A stretch of 64,000 bases of DNA from an uncultured Lachnobacterium sp. (GTDB lineage Bacteria; Bacillota; Clostridia; Lachnospirales; Lachnospiraceae). Positions 55,137 through 63,706 of this stretch are shown piece after piece; position 1 is the first letter of the stretch, and each line of letters starts with the position of its first letter. Where the stretch lies: positions 62,001 to 126,000 of the forward strand of contig UQRC01000002.1 of assembly GCA_900543445.1 (NCBI GenBank). Reading direction: 5' to 3'. Under the pieces are notes generated by a model. It worked only from the letters and a program-made list of their open reading frames with translations. It did no database searches and was not told the origin of the DNA. Both the position numbers and the translations under genes were made by a program.

Positions 55137-55992
55137 ATTCTTAGTATTAGAAGAAACAAACAGTTTTTCAAAAGCAGCCAGACAGCTGCAGATCAGTCAG
55201 GCAACTCTTTCCCGGCATATCAAACAGTTGGAGGATCTCTATGGAATATGCCTGTTTGAGCGCACTACACAGAAGATCAAGCTGACGCCTTACGGGGAAT
55301 CTCTGGTTCCTTACGCGCGCTCGATCCTCGAGACTGAGCGTTCCTTCAAGCAGGATGTTGAACGGATCCACTTTCAGAAAACGAACCATCTGGTCATCGG
55401 GACGGTCGATTTCCCGTTCCATTACGGCATCACAACGCAGCTTGCCGCCTTCAAGAAGGAGCATCCGAACGCTACGCTCGAAGTGCAGCTTGCCTCCACC
55501 GACGAGTTGCTGCAGATGCTTGATTCCGGCAAAGTCGATGTCGCATTTATTCGAGATATTAATCATTCTGCCGATCGTTATAATTCCTTCTTATATGCAG
55601 AAGATTATATGATGATCGCGGTACCGACCGATCATCCGCTTGCGTCTCTTGAATCTGCCTCGATCGAACAGTTTGCCGAGGATACGTTCTACCATCGTTA
55701 CAAGAAACATTCGCTGATGGATCAGTTGGTTACCTCTCTGTTTAAGGAAACGAATATTAAGCCAAAGCTTTCGATCAGCGAGGGAAACTGGGAGGATTCG
55801 ATCATCAATGATCTCAATACCGTTACGACCTGTCTCGGGGGACTTGCGGAGAATTTCAAAGGAAATGTTCATGTGAAGGTGCTGACGCTCGAGCCAAAAT
55901 GTTATGCCAACATCTGGCTCGCTGCGCGAAAAGATGTCGATTTGTCGGACATTGCCGCCAGTTTCATGGATTTTGTGCGTACAAATAAATAG
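55114..55992 (+). CDS. LysR-family transcriptional regulator, TTG start
   Basis: 292 residues if the TTG at 55114 is used, giving METSILNEFLVLEETNSFSKAARQLQISQATLSRH, the usual LysR start. GGAGG at 55103-55107 is six bases upstream, inside the preceding LysR gene, so the two overlap by 23 bases and are translationally coupled. A longer frame back to 55051 has no site. The effector domain follows (PTDHPLASLESASIEQFAED). The paired LysR genes, which are distinct in sequence, may form a cascade. Targets are unknown; the convergent MATE gene ends five bases away. Confidence 0.88.
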   Translation: METSILNEFLVLEETNSFSKAARQLQISQATLSRHIKQLEDLYGICLFERTTQKIKLTPYGESLVPYARSILETERSFKQDVERIHFQKTNHLVIGTVDFPFHYGITTQLAAFKKEHPNATLEVQLASTDELLQMLDSGKVDVAFIRDINHSADRYNSFLYAEDYMMIAVPTDHPLASLESASIEQFAEDTFYHRYKKHSLMDQLVTSLFKETNIKPKLSISEGNWEDSIINDLNTVTTCLGGLAENFKGNVHVKVLTLEPKCYANIWLAARKDVDLSDIAASFMDFVRTNK

Positions 55993-55996
55993 GCGA

Positions 55997-57373
55997 TTAA
56001 TCCTTTGTTGCGCCCATCTTCCGAAGTTCCGGCACTACGGTACAAAGCATCGTGATAAAGCAGATGCTTCCACCGATTACATTCGATACCGGCTCCGCCA
56101 TAAAGACTCCGTCCGTTCCAAAGCGAAACGCATACGGAAGCAGATATGTCAGCGGCACAACGATAAATACTTTACGCAGCAGCGAGAAAAAGATTGCCTG
56201 CTTCTTCTTATTCAAAGACTTGAATACGGTCTGTCCGGTGTACTGCAAAAGCATGAAAACAAATGCCGCAAAATACAGTTTCAATGCCGGAACTGCATCT
56301 ACAAGCAGTTCCTTGTTCGAACTGAAAATTCCAATCAAAAACTCCGGTGCCTTAATGATCACAAGCCACATGGAAAGGGTGTAAACCAGAGCCATCATCG
56401 CCATCGTAACGATTGCATTCGCAACACGCTTCGGGCGTTTCGCGCCGTAATTGTAACTGATGATCGGTGACGAACCTTCCACAATTGCATAAATTGGTGT
56501 CTCCACCATCTGGCGCACACTCGACACGATCGTCATAACCGATATGTACACATCGCCTCCGGTCACGGAAAGCACATTGTTGCAACAAATGGAAACCAGA
56601 CTGTTCGTCAACTGCATCACGAATCCGGATGTACCAAGACTCACGATGTTTTTCGCATATTCCATGCATTCCCGAACCTCATTTTTATGTAAAAGGCGAA
56701 TCTTATACTCTGCCTTTTTCCGCAGAAAAAGAATGACAAAGCAGGCAGACATCACCTGCGAGATCACGGTCGCAACTGCTGCCCCTTCGATCCCGAGATG
56801 AAATACAAAGATAAAAAGCGGATCAAGTATGAGATTCGCAACCGCACCGATCATGACCGAGATCATTCCAGTCGTTGCGTAGCCTTGCGCGTTAATAAAC
56901 GGATTCATGCCGGTCGTAAGCATCGATGGAAGTGTGCCGATCAGATAGATCATCATGTACGGATACGCATAGACGAGCGCTGACTCCGATGCCCCGAACA
57001 GAACAAGGAGCGGTCTGGCAAACAGGAAACCGATCACCATGAGCACAAGCGCACACGCGCAGACCATCGTAAACGATGTATTGACCACATACTGCGCCCT
57101 CTTCGTCTCACCCATTCCACGGTTGATCGAGAAGATCGGCGCACCACCGCTTCCGAACAGATTGCTGAACGCCGTAATGATAATGATCAGTGGAAAACAC
57201 AGTCCCACCGCACCAAGCGCCGCCGTACCAACATCCGGAATACGCGCAATATAAATCCGATCCACAATATTATAGAGCAGACTCAAAATCTGCGCTACCA
57301 GCATCGGCAGCGCAGCATTTAGAATGTTACTTGTTATTTTTCCATTATCAAAATTGATCTGTTTCATTTCCAC
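55997..57373 (-). CDS. MATE family efflux transporter
   Basis: 458 residues with twelve membrane segments in two homologous halves, typical MATE length. The N-terminal NILNAALPMLVAQILSLLYNIVDRIYI and the SNLFGSGGAPIFSINRG motif fit MATE proteins of the DinF/NorM-type. It exports drugs or cationic compounds against a Na+ or H+ gradient. The start follows ATGAGTGGAA, a weak site; nine bases separate it from the NSS gene upstream, so they probably share a transcript. Confidence 0.93.
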   Translation of the reverse strand: MEMKQINFDNGKITSNILNAALPMLVAQILSLLYNIVDRIYIARIPDVGTAALGAVGLCFPLIIIITAFSNLFGSGGAPIFSINRGMGETKRAQYVVNTSFTMVCACALVLMVIGFLFARPLLVLFGASESALVYAYPYMMIYLIGTLPSMLTTGMNPFINAQGYATTGMISVMIGAVANLILDPLFIFVFHLGIEGAAVATVISQVMSACFVILFLRKKAEYKIRLLHKNEVRECMEYAKNIVSLGTSGFVMQLTNSLVSICCNNVLSVTGGDVYISVMTIVSSVRQMVETPIYAIVEGSSPIISYNYGAKRPKRVANAIVTMAMMALVYTLSMWLVIIKAPEFLIGIFSSNKELLVDAVPALKLYFAAFVFMLLQYTGQTVFKSLNKKKQAIFFSLLRKVFIVVPLTYLLPYAFRFGTDGVFMAEPVSNVIGGSICFITMLCTVVPELRKMGATKD

Positions 57374-57382
57374 TCATATTTC

Positions 57383-58756
57383 TCACATCGAAATCCAGCC
57401 AAACGCATTTGCGATGGAACTGATTAAAATGAGTGCCGCAAAAATCGGGCACAAATACTGAATCATAAAGCAGAAGATCTTCTTTCTACGGAAAGTGCCT
57501 TCCCCATGTGTCACTTCTTCCTCGATGCGCTTGACACCAATGACTTTGGACACAAGCAGACAGGTTGCGATCGCTGCAATCGGCATCATGACCGTATTGG
57601 TCAGGAAATCAAAGAAATCCAAAAACTGCATGCCGATAATTTTTACATTTGCAAGTGGACCGTATCCTAACGCCGACAGACTTCCGATCACGATCATGAT
57701 CGCACCGCTGACAACCGTAGCTTTCTTTCTGCTCCACTTGAACTCATCCTCAAACGTAGACACTGCACTTTCCGTCAATGCGATGGAACTGGTAAGTGCC
57801 GCAAAAAGAACCAGCACGAAAAACATAACGCCTGCAAATGTTCCGAATCCCATACTTGCAAAAACTTTCGGGATCGTAATAAACATGAGCGCCGGTCCTG
57901 CCTGAAGCATCTTAGCATCTCCTCCGGAAAACGCGAACACTGCCGGAATGATCATAAGACCTGCCAGCATTGCGATCGCTGTATCAAACACCTCAACCTG
58001 CTTTGTCGATCCCTCGATGGAAGTTTCCTTTTTCATGTAAGAACCGAATGTGATCAGGATACCCATTGCAATGGAGAGCGAATAAAACATCTGTCCCATC
58101 GCCGTCACAACGGTCATCCATGAGAAATTATTGATGTTCGGAACCAGAAAATACTTCACACCCGCCAAAGCGCCCGGTCTGGTCACAGAATATACTGTAA
58201 TAACCAGTGATAAAACGACGAGAACCGGCATCATAAATTTTGAAACACGCTCGATTCCGTTGCGCACACCCGCATAAATGATCACTAATACGATCAATGC
58301 AAAAATAACAAAATATATTTCAGTTGAAAGGCCGTCCGAAATAAATGATGAAAAATATCCATCTTCCGCTACCGCCTGCGTCTCTCCTAAGACATACTCA
58401 ACAAGATATTTGACAACCCATCCGCCAATAACCGAATAATATGGCACAATAAGTATTGGAATGATCGCGTTGATCCATCCTCCTGCCAGAATCCATTTGG
58501 ATTTTCCAAACGAAGCATATGCACCCACAGGACTTTTCTGTGTCATTCGACCCAATGATGTCTCCGCAATGATCATGGTATATCCGAATGTCAGTGCCAG
58601 AATAATATAAATGACAAGGAAGATACCTCCACCGTATTTTGCCGCCAGATACGGGAATCTCCAGATATTACCCAATCCAACGGATGCTCCTGCCGCAGAA
58701 AGAACAAATCCTATCTTTCCGGAAAATGAACTCCTTTTTGTCTCATGCTGATTCAT
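57383..58756 (-). CDS. Neurotransmitter:sodium symporter (NSS) family transporter
   Basis: 457 residues, about eleven to twelve membrane segments. The N-terminal motif GFVLSAAGASVGLGNIWRFPYLAAKYGGGIFL contains the unwound TM1 that binds Na+ and substrate, as in LeuT. It imports an amino acid or similar amine with sodium. The C-terminal tail is short. A small basic gene region lies upstream (58757-58936) with no gene. Substrate specificity is not readable by eye. Confidence 0.93.
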   Translation of the reverse strand: MNQHETKRSSFSGKIGFVLSAAGASVGLGNIWRFPYLAAKYGGGIFLVIYIILALTFGYTMIIAETSLGRMTQKSPVGAYASFGKSKWILAGGWINAIIPILIVPYYSVIGGWVVKYLVEYVLGETQAVAEDGYFSSFISDGLSTEIYFVIFALIVLVIIYAGVRNGIERVSKFMMPVLVVLSLVITVYSVTRPGALAGVKYFLVPNINNFSWMTVVTAMGQMFYSLSIAMGILITFGSYMKKETSIEGSTKQVEVFDTAIAMLAGLMIIPAVFAFSGGDAKMLQAGPALMFITIPKVFASMGFGTFAGVMFFVLVLFAALTSSIALTESAVSTFEDEFKWSRKKATVVSGAIMIVIGSLSALGYGPLANVKIIGMQFLDFFDFLTNTVMMPIAAIATCLLVSKVIGVKRIEEEVTHGEGTFRRKKIFCFMIQYLCPIFAALILISSIANAFGWISM

Positions 58757-58936
58757 AACTTTTAATTCTCACTTCCTATCATTTTTCTATAACGAAATAC
58801 AGACTCTGTTTGTAAGTGTAACGCATTTTCACTTCTTTTGCTATACTTTTCGGATAATAAAAGCATTTTCCTGCCATCAGCCATATTGAAGATTTTGTTG
58901 AGCTATTAAAAGCTGTGACCCCTTGTATAATTCTAT

Positions 58937-59593
58937 CTATTCAAGCACCAGTAAGAGTGCCATCTTAAACTGCTTGGTTGCACTTACGGAATGCTTGCCC
59001 AACTTATCAAACTTGAACGTTTCTCCTGCATGAATCGTATACTCTTTTCCTTCATATCCGATGACTGCCTCTCCGTCCAAAGCAAATACAAGTGCTTCTC
59101 CCGGGGCAGCATGCTCAGAAAGTCCGGTTCCTGCATCAAAACTCATGATCACAAATTTCATTTTATCATTGCTCACCAAGTCCATGTTCACAATCTTGCC
59201 TTCCTGATATGGAAGTAACTCTGCTAACTGAAATACCTCTCCTGCTTTTAAAATCTCGTTCATTGTACTCTCCTTTCGAAATTCAACTTCGGTGTAAATG
59301 GAATCTTTCTTTGCTTTCATCCCGACAGATACTTGCAGCGGTGTAAGAATACTTTCTCCGGTCGTTACGATCCTGCTCCTGCCATCTGTCGTAAATACTT
59401 CGATTTCACCCTCGTATACCGTCCAAAGCTTGTGATATTCATAACTTTCTGCACTGATGCTTGTTCCAGATGCCAGAGAAAAAATAGCGATTCCCGTACC
59501 ATCCTTATGATAAATCTGCTTCGAGATGGTGCAGCCGGCTACCGGTCGATTCTCTTTTGCAAATTCTATGATTTTTCCGGATTGCTCCCTCAT
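58937..59593 (-). CDS. Two-domain cupin protein
   Basis: 218 residues from the ATG at 59593 with GAGG at nine bases; a GTG at 59614 is in frame. Two cupin barrels follow one another. The first (EYHKLWTVYEGEIEVFTTDGR, residues 50-70) keeps the shape but has few metal ligands. The second (SEHAAPGEALVFALDGEAVIGY and later GETFKFDKLGKHSVSA) has the His/Glu/His pattern of a metal site. It may be a small-molecule sensor or isomerase. Its position near no pathway genes leaves the role open. Confidence 0.82.
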   Translation of the reverse strand: MREQSGKIIEFAKENRPVAGCTISKQIYHKDGTGIAIFSLASGTSISAESYEYHKLWTVYEGEIEVFTTDGRSRIVTTGESILTPLQVSVGMKAKKDSIYTEVEFRKESTMNEILKAGEVFQLAELLPYQEGKIVNMDLVSNDKMKFVIMSFDAGTGLSEHAAPGEALVFALDGEAVIGYEGKEYTIHAGETFKFDKLGKHSVSATKQFKMALLLVLE

Positions 59594-59696
59594 CGTAATC
59601 ACCTCGATTTCCACTTTATAGGTTTATTATAAGTGATTTTCGAATTATAATCCGTTGTTATATCAACATTTACGGCAAGACTGCATCTATTTCGGT

Positions 59697-60044
59697 TTAT
59701 TCTCTCTCATCCACACCTTTATACTCATCCCATTTTCCACCATATATACACTCTTCAACATAAGCCATCATACGGTTATGGAAAAAAGCATAAATTGTTA
59801 CACCAATGAAACCACCAATGCCTCCAACAAGATAAACCGGCAAATCATAATCTGCGAGGGCAAGCGCAAAAAGCACCCATAGAATATAAACAATTACGAT
59901 TGTCATAATATGTTGTTTCAGCCATTTTTTCTTAAAGAATTCCTGCTTATCCTTTAAACTAAATGCACTCTCCTTCAGTTTTTCTCCCAATTCAGCCTGT
60001 GTTAAATTATGTTCCTTACGAAGCTTTGCAAGAAAGCTTCCCAT
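59697..60044 (-). CDS. Membrane protein with truncated XRE-like N-terminus
   Basis: 115 residues. It opens GSFLAKLRKEHNLTQAELGEKL, the first helices of an XRE helix-turn-helix, but the recognition helix and the rest of the domain are missing and the chain runs straight into KESAFSLKDKQEFFKKKWLKQ and two membrane segments (about 47-66 and 71-90). A normal HTH needs about 55 residues, so an in-frame deletion probably joined an HTH to a membrane tail. It cannot bind DNA in the usual way. It may be a decayed gene; the frame is open and a GATGG-type start context is weak. Confidence 0.55.
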   Translation of the reverse strand: MGSFLAKLRKEHNLTQAELGEKLKESAFSLKDKQEFFKKKWLKQHIMTIVIVYILWVLFALALADYDLPVYLVGGIGGFIGVTIYAFFHNRMMAYVEECIYGGKWDEYKGVDERE

Positions 60045-60057
60045 CTTTACCTATTAT

Positions 60058-60100
60058 TTCGAATATTCGAATTGACATTTTTCCCGTCATACTGTATTAT
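60058..60100 (+). promoter_or_regulatory. Plus-strand promoter with palindromic operator (copy A)
   Basis: TTGACA (60072-60077), 17-base spacer, TATTAT (60095-60100). A perfect 14-bp palindrome TTCGAATATTCGAA at 60058-60071 directly touches the -35 box. Downstream, a 25-codon frame (60118-60194) opens with MGFLSGERS. Whether a peptide or antisense RNA is made is unknown. Confidence 0.5.
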
Positions 60101-60140
60101 CTATTTCATAGAAGAAATGGGTTTTTTGTCTGGTGAGCGA

Positions 60141-60203
60141 TCATTCGCCGAGAGAGTTGCTCGTTTCTTTTTTTATGTCTATAATATCATATAAATACCT
60201 TTT
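60141..60203 (-). pseudogene. XRE gene 3' remnant
   Basis: About 20 codons ending at 60141 read KRYLYDIIDIKKETSNSLGE, nearly matching the end of the intact XRE gene at 62103-62984 (MYLYDILDIKKETSTPLEP). An in-frame stop precedes it. This is the only coding trace left of a second XRE copy. Confidence 0.75.
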
Positions 60204-60232
60204 TCATTGAGGTAATCAATATCCTTTTGCTT

Positions 60233-60279
60233 TAAAATGAAAACTGCTCCTGAACTTCAAGATGTTCAAAGAGCAGTTT
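60233..60279 (-). terminator. Terminator after the ATC hydrolase-like gene
   Basis: AAACTGCTC / GAGCAGTTT (9 bp), with an inner GAAC-GTTC stem, 37 bases beyond the stop at 60316. On the minus strand TCATTTTAAAG follows, so the U run is short. Confidence 0.6.
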
Positions 60280-60315
60280 ATCACATTCTTCCTTAGTCCT
60301 CCGACTTCACTTCCA

Positions 60316-60858
60316 TTATCCATTTACAATCGGAGAAGTAACTGGTTTTCCATCTCTGTCTAAAACTTTCTTCTTATATCCGCAGTCACAATACGGACCA
60401 CCGCTGGCTAGCGTATATTGCCTGACAAACCTGGAACTTTCCCCGGCATCACTCATCGTATAATCCAGGTGACATAAAGCAGGTGTCAGATCATAAAGCC
60501 CCAGTTCCTTCATCAACGTGCAGATCCCACACCTGGTAAAAAGCCCCTCATATCCGCTTCCATCAGGATATTCATAAAAATCAAAATTCCATGAATAAGG
60601 ATTGCGATCTGCTGCTTTTCGTTTGGCAGAAGATCGCATATTTTCTATATCCTTTGTCGAGAATTTTGACTTACCACTCTGCCTGCAATACCATTTCATT
60701 GCACCTGTCATCATAGCCTTGGCATAATACTCCGTCAGCCTCTCCACATCCGGACGTTCGGGCATAGACAAAATAAATGCTCCCAACATAGCTTTGTTTA
60801 CGAATGGTTCAACTTCTTTTCCTGCGCCACGTTTACACTCTTTGTTCGTCCTTTTCAA
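60316..60858 (-). CDS. L-2-amino-thiazoline-4-carboxylic acid (ATC) hydrolase-like protein
   Basis: 180 residues as drawn, with a TTG first codon and no clear ribosome site; an internal ATG at 60789 would give 157 residues. Two conserved Cys segments, RCGICTLMKELGLYDLTPALC and ASGGPYCDCGYKK, match the ATC-hydrolase family. In Pseudomonas that activity opens the thiazoline ring on the way to cysteine, but most clostridial members are uncharacterised. It overlaps the methyltransferase gene by 26 bases, so they are coupled. The context suggests modification of a small S-containing or toxic compound. Confidence 0.75.
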   Translation of the reverse strand: MKRTNKECKRGAGKEVEPFVNKAMLGAFILSMPERPDVERLTEYYAKAMMTGAMKWYCRQSGKSKFSTKDIENMRSSAKRKAADRNPYSWNFDFYEYPDGSGYEGLFTRCGICTLMKELGLYDLTPALCHLDYTMSDAGESSRFVRQYTLASGGPYCDCGYKKKVLDRDGKPVTSPIVNG

Positions 60859-61648
60859 ATATCAGAATCTTCTGCGTAACCTTTTTTGCAATCGGTAATA
60901 ACGCAAAAAGTCTATATGCAGGTGAAAATAACTCCATGCCACGAAGAATATTATCATCTTTTATTTTGTGATACCCTGTCGTCATATTCCCAAGTTCTTC
61001 AAAATGATCTGCCCCGAAGACAAATTTTGAGCCTGTCTGCTGTATGGATTTTTCTATTCCTTCTTTCTTTACCCATGTCTTCGCCAGACATTCCATAAGA
61101 ATATAGGCATTATCAAAATTGTCCTTTATTATTTTTAATATCTTACCGTTTTCTTCTGCTGTCAGATACATGGATAATCCTTCCATGATAAAAAGCATTT
61201 TCCCACGCACTTTTACTTCTTTTGGCCATGCAGGATCAAGTGCAGAAATTCCTATCGTAGAAACACGTCCTGATTCCTCGAAAATCTGATCGCGGATTGC
61301 TATCGTTTCCGGCAGATCCAGATTGTACCAGGTAATTTTACCGTTATCCATGCGATAAAATCTCGTATCCAGGCCACAAGCAATATTAACCACCGTACAA
61401 TCAGGATTTTTCTCTATAAAATTCTTTACTAACTCATCAAAAACTACCGTTCTGGCAATTACCCCTTTTCCCATCGTAGAATCCCTGGCTGCTGTAGAAA
61501 AATCATAATCAATTTTGTCGACTAATTCTACCGCCTTTGCATCATAAAATTTATTATGTTTACTTTTGGAATACTGGGCTCTGGCATAGAAGCTCTGAAG
61601 CATTGTCTCAGCACTACCACTGATAGTGGGTTTTATTCTTTCACTCAT
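60833..61648 (-). CDS. Class I SAM methyltransferase, LCMT/PPM1-like O-methyltransferase
   Basis: 271 residues. The N-terminal QSFYARAQYSKSKHNKFYDAKAVELVDKIDYDF, the SAM-site VVNIACGLDTRFYRM near residue 88 and the LDLPETIAIRDQIF motif match the LCM family (TcmP-type O-methyltransferases). It transfers a methyl from SAM to a carboxyl or hydroxyl of a small molecule. GAGGG lies before the ATG. A promoter with a palindrome stands upstream. It forms a two-gene cassette with the ATC-hydrolase-like gene. Confidence 0.88.
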   Translation of the reverse strand: MSERIKPTISGSAETMLQSFYARAQYSKSKHNKFYDAKAVELVDKIDYDFSTAARDSTMGKGVIARTVVFDELVKNFIEKNPDCTVVNIACGLDTRFYRMDNGKITWYNLDLPETIAIRDQIFEESGRVSTIGISALDPAWPKEVKVRGKMLFIMEGLSMYLTAEENGKILKIIKDNFDNAYILMECLAKTWVKKEGIEKSIQQTGSKFVFGADHFEELGNMTTGYHKIKDDNILRGMELFSPAYRLFALLPIAKKVTQKILIFEKDEQRV

Positions 61649-61671
61649 ACATTTCCCTCTTTTGCAATATA

Positions 61672-61719
61672 GTTAGATTTAACTAACCCTATTGTAACAT
61701 ACCTTATGCAGATAAACAA
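61672..61719 (-). promoter_or_regulatory. Promoter and operator of the methyltransferase-hydrolase cassette
   Basis: Minus strand: TTGTTT (61714-61719), 17-base spacer, TACAAT (61691-61696), then the palindrome GTTAGTTAAATCTAAC (61672-61687) at the expected start of transcription. A repressor of MarR/TetR size could bind there. The regulator is not identified. Confidence 0.6.
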
Positions 61720-62010
61720 TTTCAAATTGCATTTAAGCGAAAAAGAAAACCTGGTTCCAGATTTAATGTGGTTTTAATGGACCATAGTCGTAGCTTGCTG
61801 TTGCGCCTCGCATTCTCCAGCCGGACTGACTTGAGATTGTGACACCTGCGGGCGAACACTTTTATAGAAAAAGTCTCATTCTTGTCAGCGATATCGAACA
61901 GATAAAACGGGAAACAAATGTTGAAAACAAAATATTAACTTTCTGCTTTTTGTAATTCTGTAAACTGGAATCTGTCTATTAACCTTATGGATTTCACAAT
62001 ATCCAATCTA
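61720..62010. other. Intergenic stretch without a recognisable gene
   Basis: About 290 bases between the cassette promoter and repeat copy B. Short open frames exist on the minus strand in two registers, but none has a start with a ribosome site or resembles a family I know. It may be decayed sequence from the same rearrangement as the repeats. Confidence 0.5.
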
Positions 62011-62170
62011 TACTTATTATTTCGAATATTCGGATTGACATTTTCTCTACCATATTGTATTATCTATTCATAAAAGAAATGGGTTTTGTGCCAAGTAAAG
62101 CCTTATGGCTCCAACGGGGTGCTCGTTTCTTTTTTTATATCCAGAATATCATACAAATACATTTTTCCAT
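62011..62170. repeat. Diverged direct repeat, copy B
   Basis: Partner of 60048-60207. It carries the last codons of the intact XRE gene (stop at 62103), TTCGAATATTCGGA at 62021-62034 and the plus-strand promoter TTGACA-17-TATTAT (62035-62040 and 62058-62063). The conserved promoter in both copies suggests it matters. Confidence 0.8.
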
Positions 62171-62984
62171 CGTTTGCATGCCTTATTATCAAAGATGCAT
62201 GAAATACGTTATATCTTTCAATATCTTCATTATCACCATATACCGGTAATGCAAAATAAGTATCATATCTATACCAGCCATTCCTTGCATTCCAATTATG
62301 TTTCCCCTTATTATTTTCTCTAAAATATCTGCCTGTTGAAATTTCTATCATTTCAGGAATTCCCTGTGTTGCATTCGCTTTAGCCTTTGCAACTGCTCCA
62401 TTCAGCCTTTTGGTATATACTGATCCCGAATACTCACTTGGCAGATCCGATCCGATATATATAACATCGCCGGTAGACACCACCTTATAAAAATCACCGA
62501 CATATTCTTTCAAATATGCCCGCACTTCCTTCCAGTCAATGGAACGTTTTCCTTTAAATCGGATATCGTTAATTACCACAATATTATTTCCATCAATATT
62601 CTGAATGACAGAAACATTCCGCTGCTGTTTCTTGGACTGGCTGCTATCGTTGATTTGCTTGCAAGCATCGAGAAGTGCCAGGTAACCGATCATTCTTCGT
62701 CTGCTCTCTGTATCGGATCGCCGAAACAGTTCAATCATATAATTTTCTTCTGACACATAATCGTTGGTTGCAGTCTGTTCTGCATCTTCTTCGTCGCAAA
62801 GCAATTCCACAAGTGTCATATCTAGTGCCTCGCATATAGACACCAATTTATCCGCCTGTGGATTGATCTGTTTCTTTCTCCAGTCACTGATGGTACTGGT
62901 TGCAATGCCTGTTCTTCTAGATAATTCCGTCTGGCTCATATGCAGTTCTTCAAGTTTTGCAAAAATTTTCTCATATATCTTCAT
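62103..62984 (-). CDS. XRE-family regulator with C-terminal LPD3-like domain
   Basis: 293 residues. The HTH is ELHMSQTELSRRTGIATSTISDWRKKQ (about 13-39). A linker with EEDAEQTATNDYVSEENYMI follows, and the C-terminal half (about 140-280) has SIDWKEVRAYLKEYVGDFYKVVSTGDVIYIGSDLPSEY and YFALPVYGD, resembling the LPD3-type accessory domain found in mobile-element proteins. I assign that domain tentatively. Its 3' end is duplicated as a remnant at 60141-60203. The stop lies within repeat copy B. Confidence 0.78.
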   Translation of the reverse strand: MKIYEKIFAKLEELHMSQTELSRRTGIATSTISDWRKKQINPQADKLVSICEALDMTLVELLCDEEDAEQTATNDYVSEENYMIELFRRSDTESRRRMIGYLALLDACKQINDSSQSKKQQRNVSVIQNIDGNNIVVINDIRFKGKRSIDWKEVRAYLKEYVGDFYKVVSTGDVIYIGSDLPSEYSGSVYTKRLNGAVAKAKANATQGIPEMIEISTGRYFRENNKGKHNWNARNGWYRYDTYFALPVYGDNEDIERYNVFHASLIIRHANDGKMYLYDILDIKKETSTPLEP

Positions 62985-63138
62985 GATACAACACCCTTTC
63001 CACTGCTCGCATTTCCGATTTTTCGGATATCATATCATAAATAGTTACGTTTATCAATACTCTAGCCGCTCTGCAAATTGGAATTGATCGTGCTCTGTCT
63101 TTCGCTAATGCAACTCCATTTTACTGTGCAAACATAAG

Positions 63139-63675
63139 TTATGCCCGTCTCAAGATTCGCTTTATATCATCCAGATTTTCAACAAAAAAGATTCCCTCCT
63201 GTCGCTCGTTAGAAGATAATCCTTTTTCAATCATATGATTTAGAAGTGCTTTCAAATCATCGTAGTAACCGTTCAGGTTGTAGAGAATGCAGGGTGCCTC
63301 CAGATGTTTCAAAGACACCTTCGACATTACCTCTGCAATTTCCTCCAATGTTCCCGTGCCGCCCGGGAAGGCAATAAAGGCTTCTCCTAACTCAATCATT
63401 TTGTTTTTTCTCTCAGACATATCCTTCGTCACAATCAGTTTTGTCAGTCCATCATGTTGAAACTCATTTTCAATAAAAAAATTCGGCTCAACACCCGTAA
63501 CATCACCGCCTGCCTTCAATACACTGTCTGCCAATGCTCCCATTAAACCACCTTTAGAACCACCGTAAACAAGTGCATTTCCACTGTTTCCAATCCATGC
63601 CCCCAATTCCTCAACTGCTTTTCGTAAGCATGGGTCATTTCCTTCGTTTGCCCCAAGATAAACTGTTATATTCAT
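63139..63675 (-). CDS. LOG family protein (cytokinin-riboside 5'-monophosphate phosphoribohydrolase-like)
   Basis: 178 residues of the TIGR00730/LOG fold. VYGGSKGGLMGALAD near residue 36, MSERKNKM and FPGGTGTLEEIAEV near residue 105 are the LOG active-site motifs. Bacterial relatives cleave the N-glycosidic bond of nucleoside 5'-monophosphates. GGAGG lies before the ATG. It is next to the nitroreductase gene cut by the right edge, 32 bases apart. Confidence 0.93.
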   Translation of the reverse strand: MNITVYLGANEGNDPCLRKAVEELGAWIGNSGNALVYGGSKGGLMGALADSVLKAGGDVTGVEPNFFIENEFQHDGLTKLIVTKDMSERKNKMIELGEAFIAFPGGTGTLEEIAEVMSKVSLKHLEAPCILYNLNGYYDDLKALLNHMIEKGLSSNERQEGIFFVENLDDIKRILRRA

Positions 63676-63706
63676 TAAAAATTTCCTCCTACAACTTCCG
63701 ATTTAC

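Larger units (their letters stand above)
60048..60207. repeat. Diverged direct repeat, copy A
   Basis: About 160 bp, three-quarters identical by eye to 62011-62170. Both copies contain the CGAATATTCG palindrome, TTGACA-17-TATTAT, the AAGAAATGGGTTTT stretch and GCTCGTTTCTTTTTTTAT. It corresponds to the 3' end and downstream flank of an XRE gene, of which only the last codons remain here. Confidence 0.8.

Noticed and set aside
61720..62010. Possible small peptide or bacteriocin-like frame (CSPAGVTISSQSGWRMR)
   Set aside because: It has no start codon with a ribosome site, no leader-like precursor and no modification genes beside it.
62055..62249. 64-codon plus-strand frame in repeat copy B
   Set aside because: Most of it lies opposite the XRE coding region and only its first codons are shared with copy A; reported only as part of the promoter finding.
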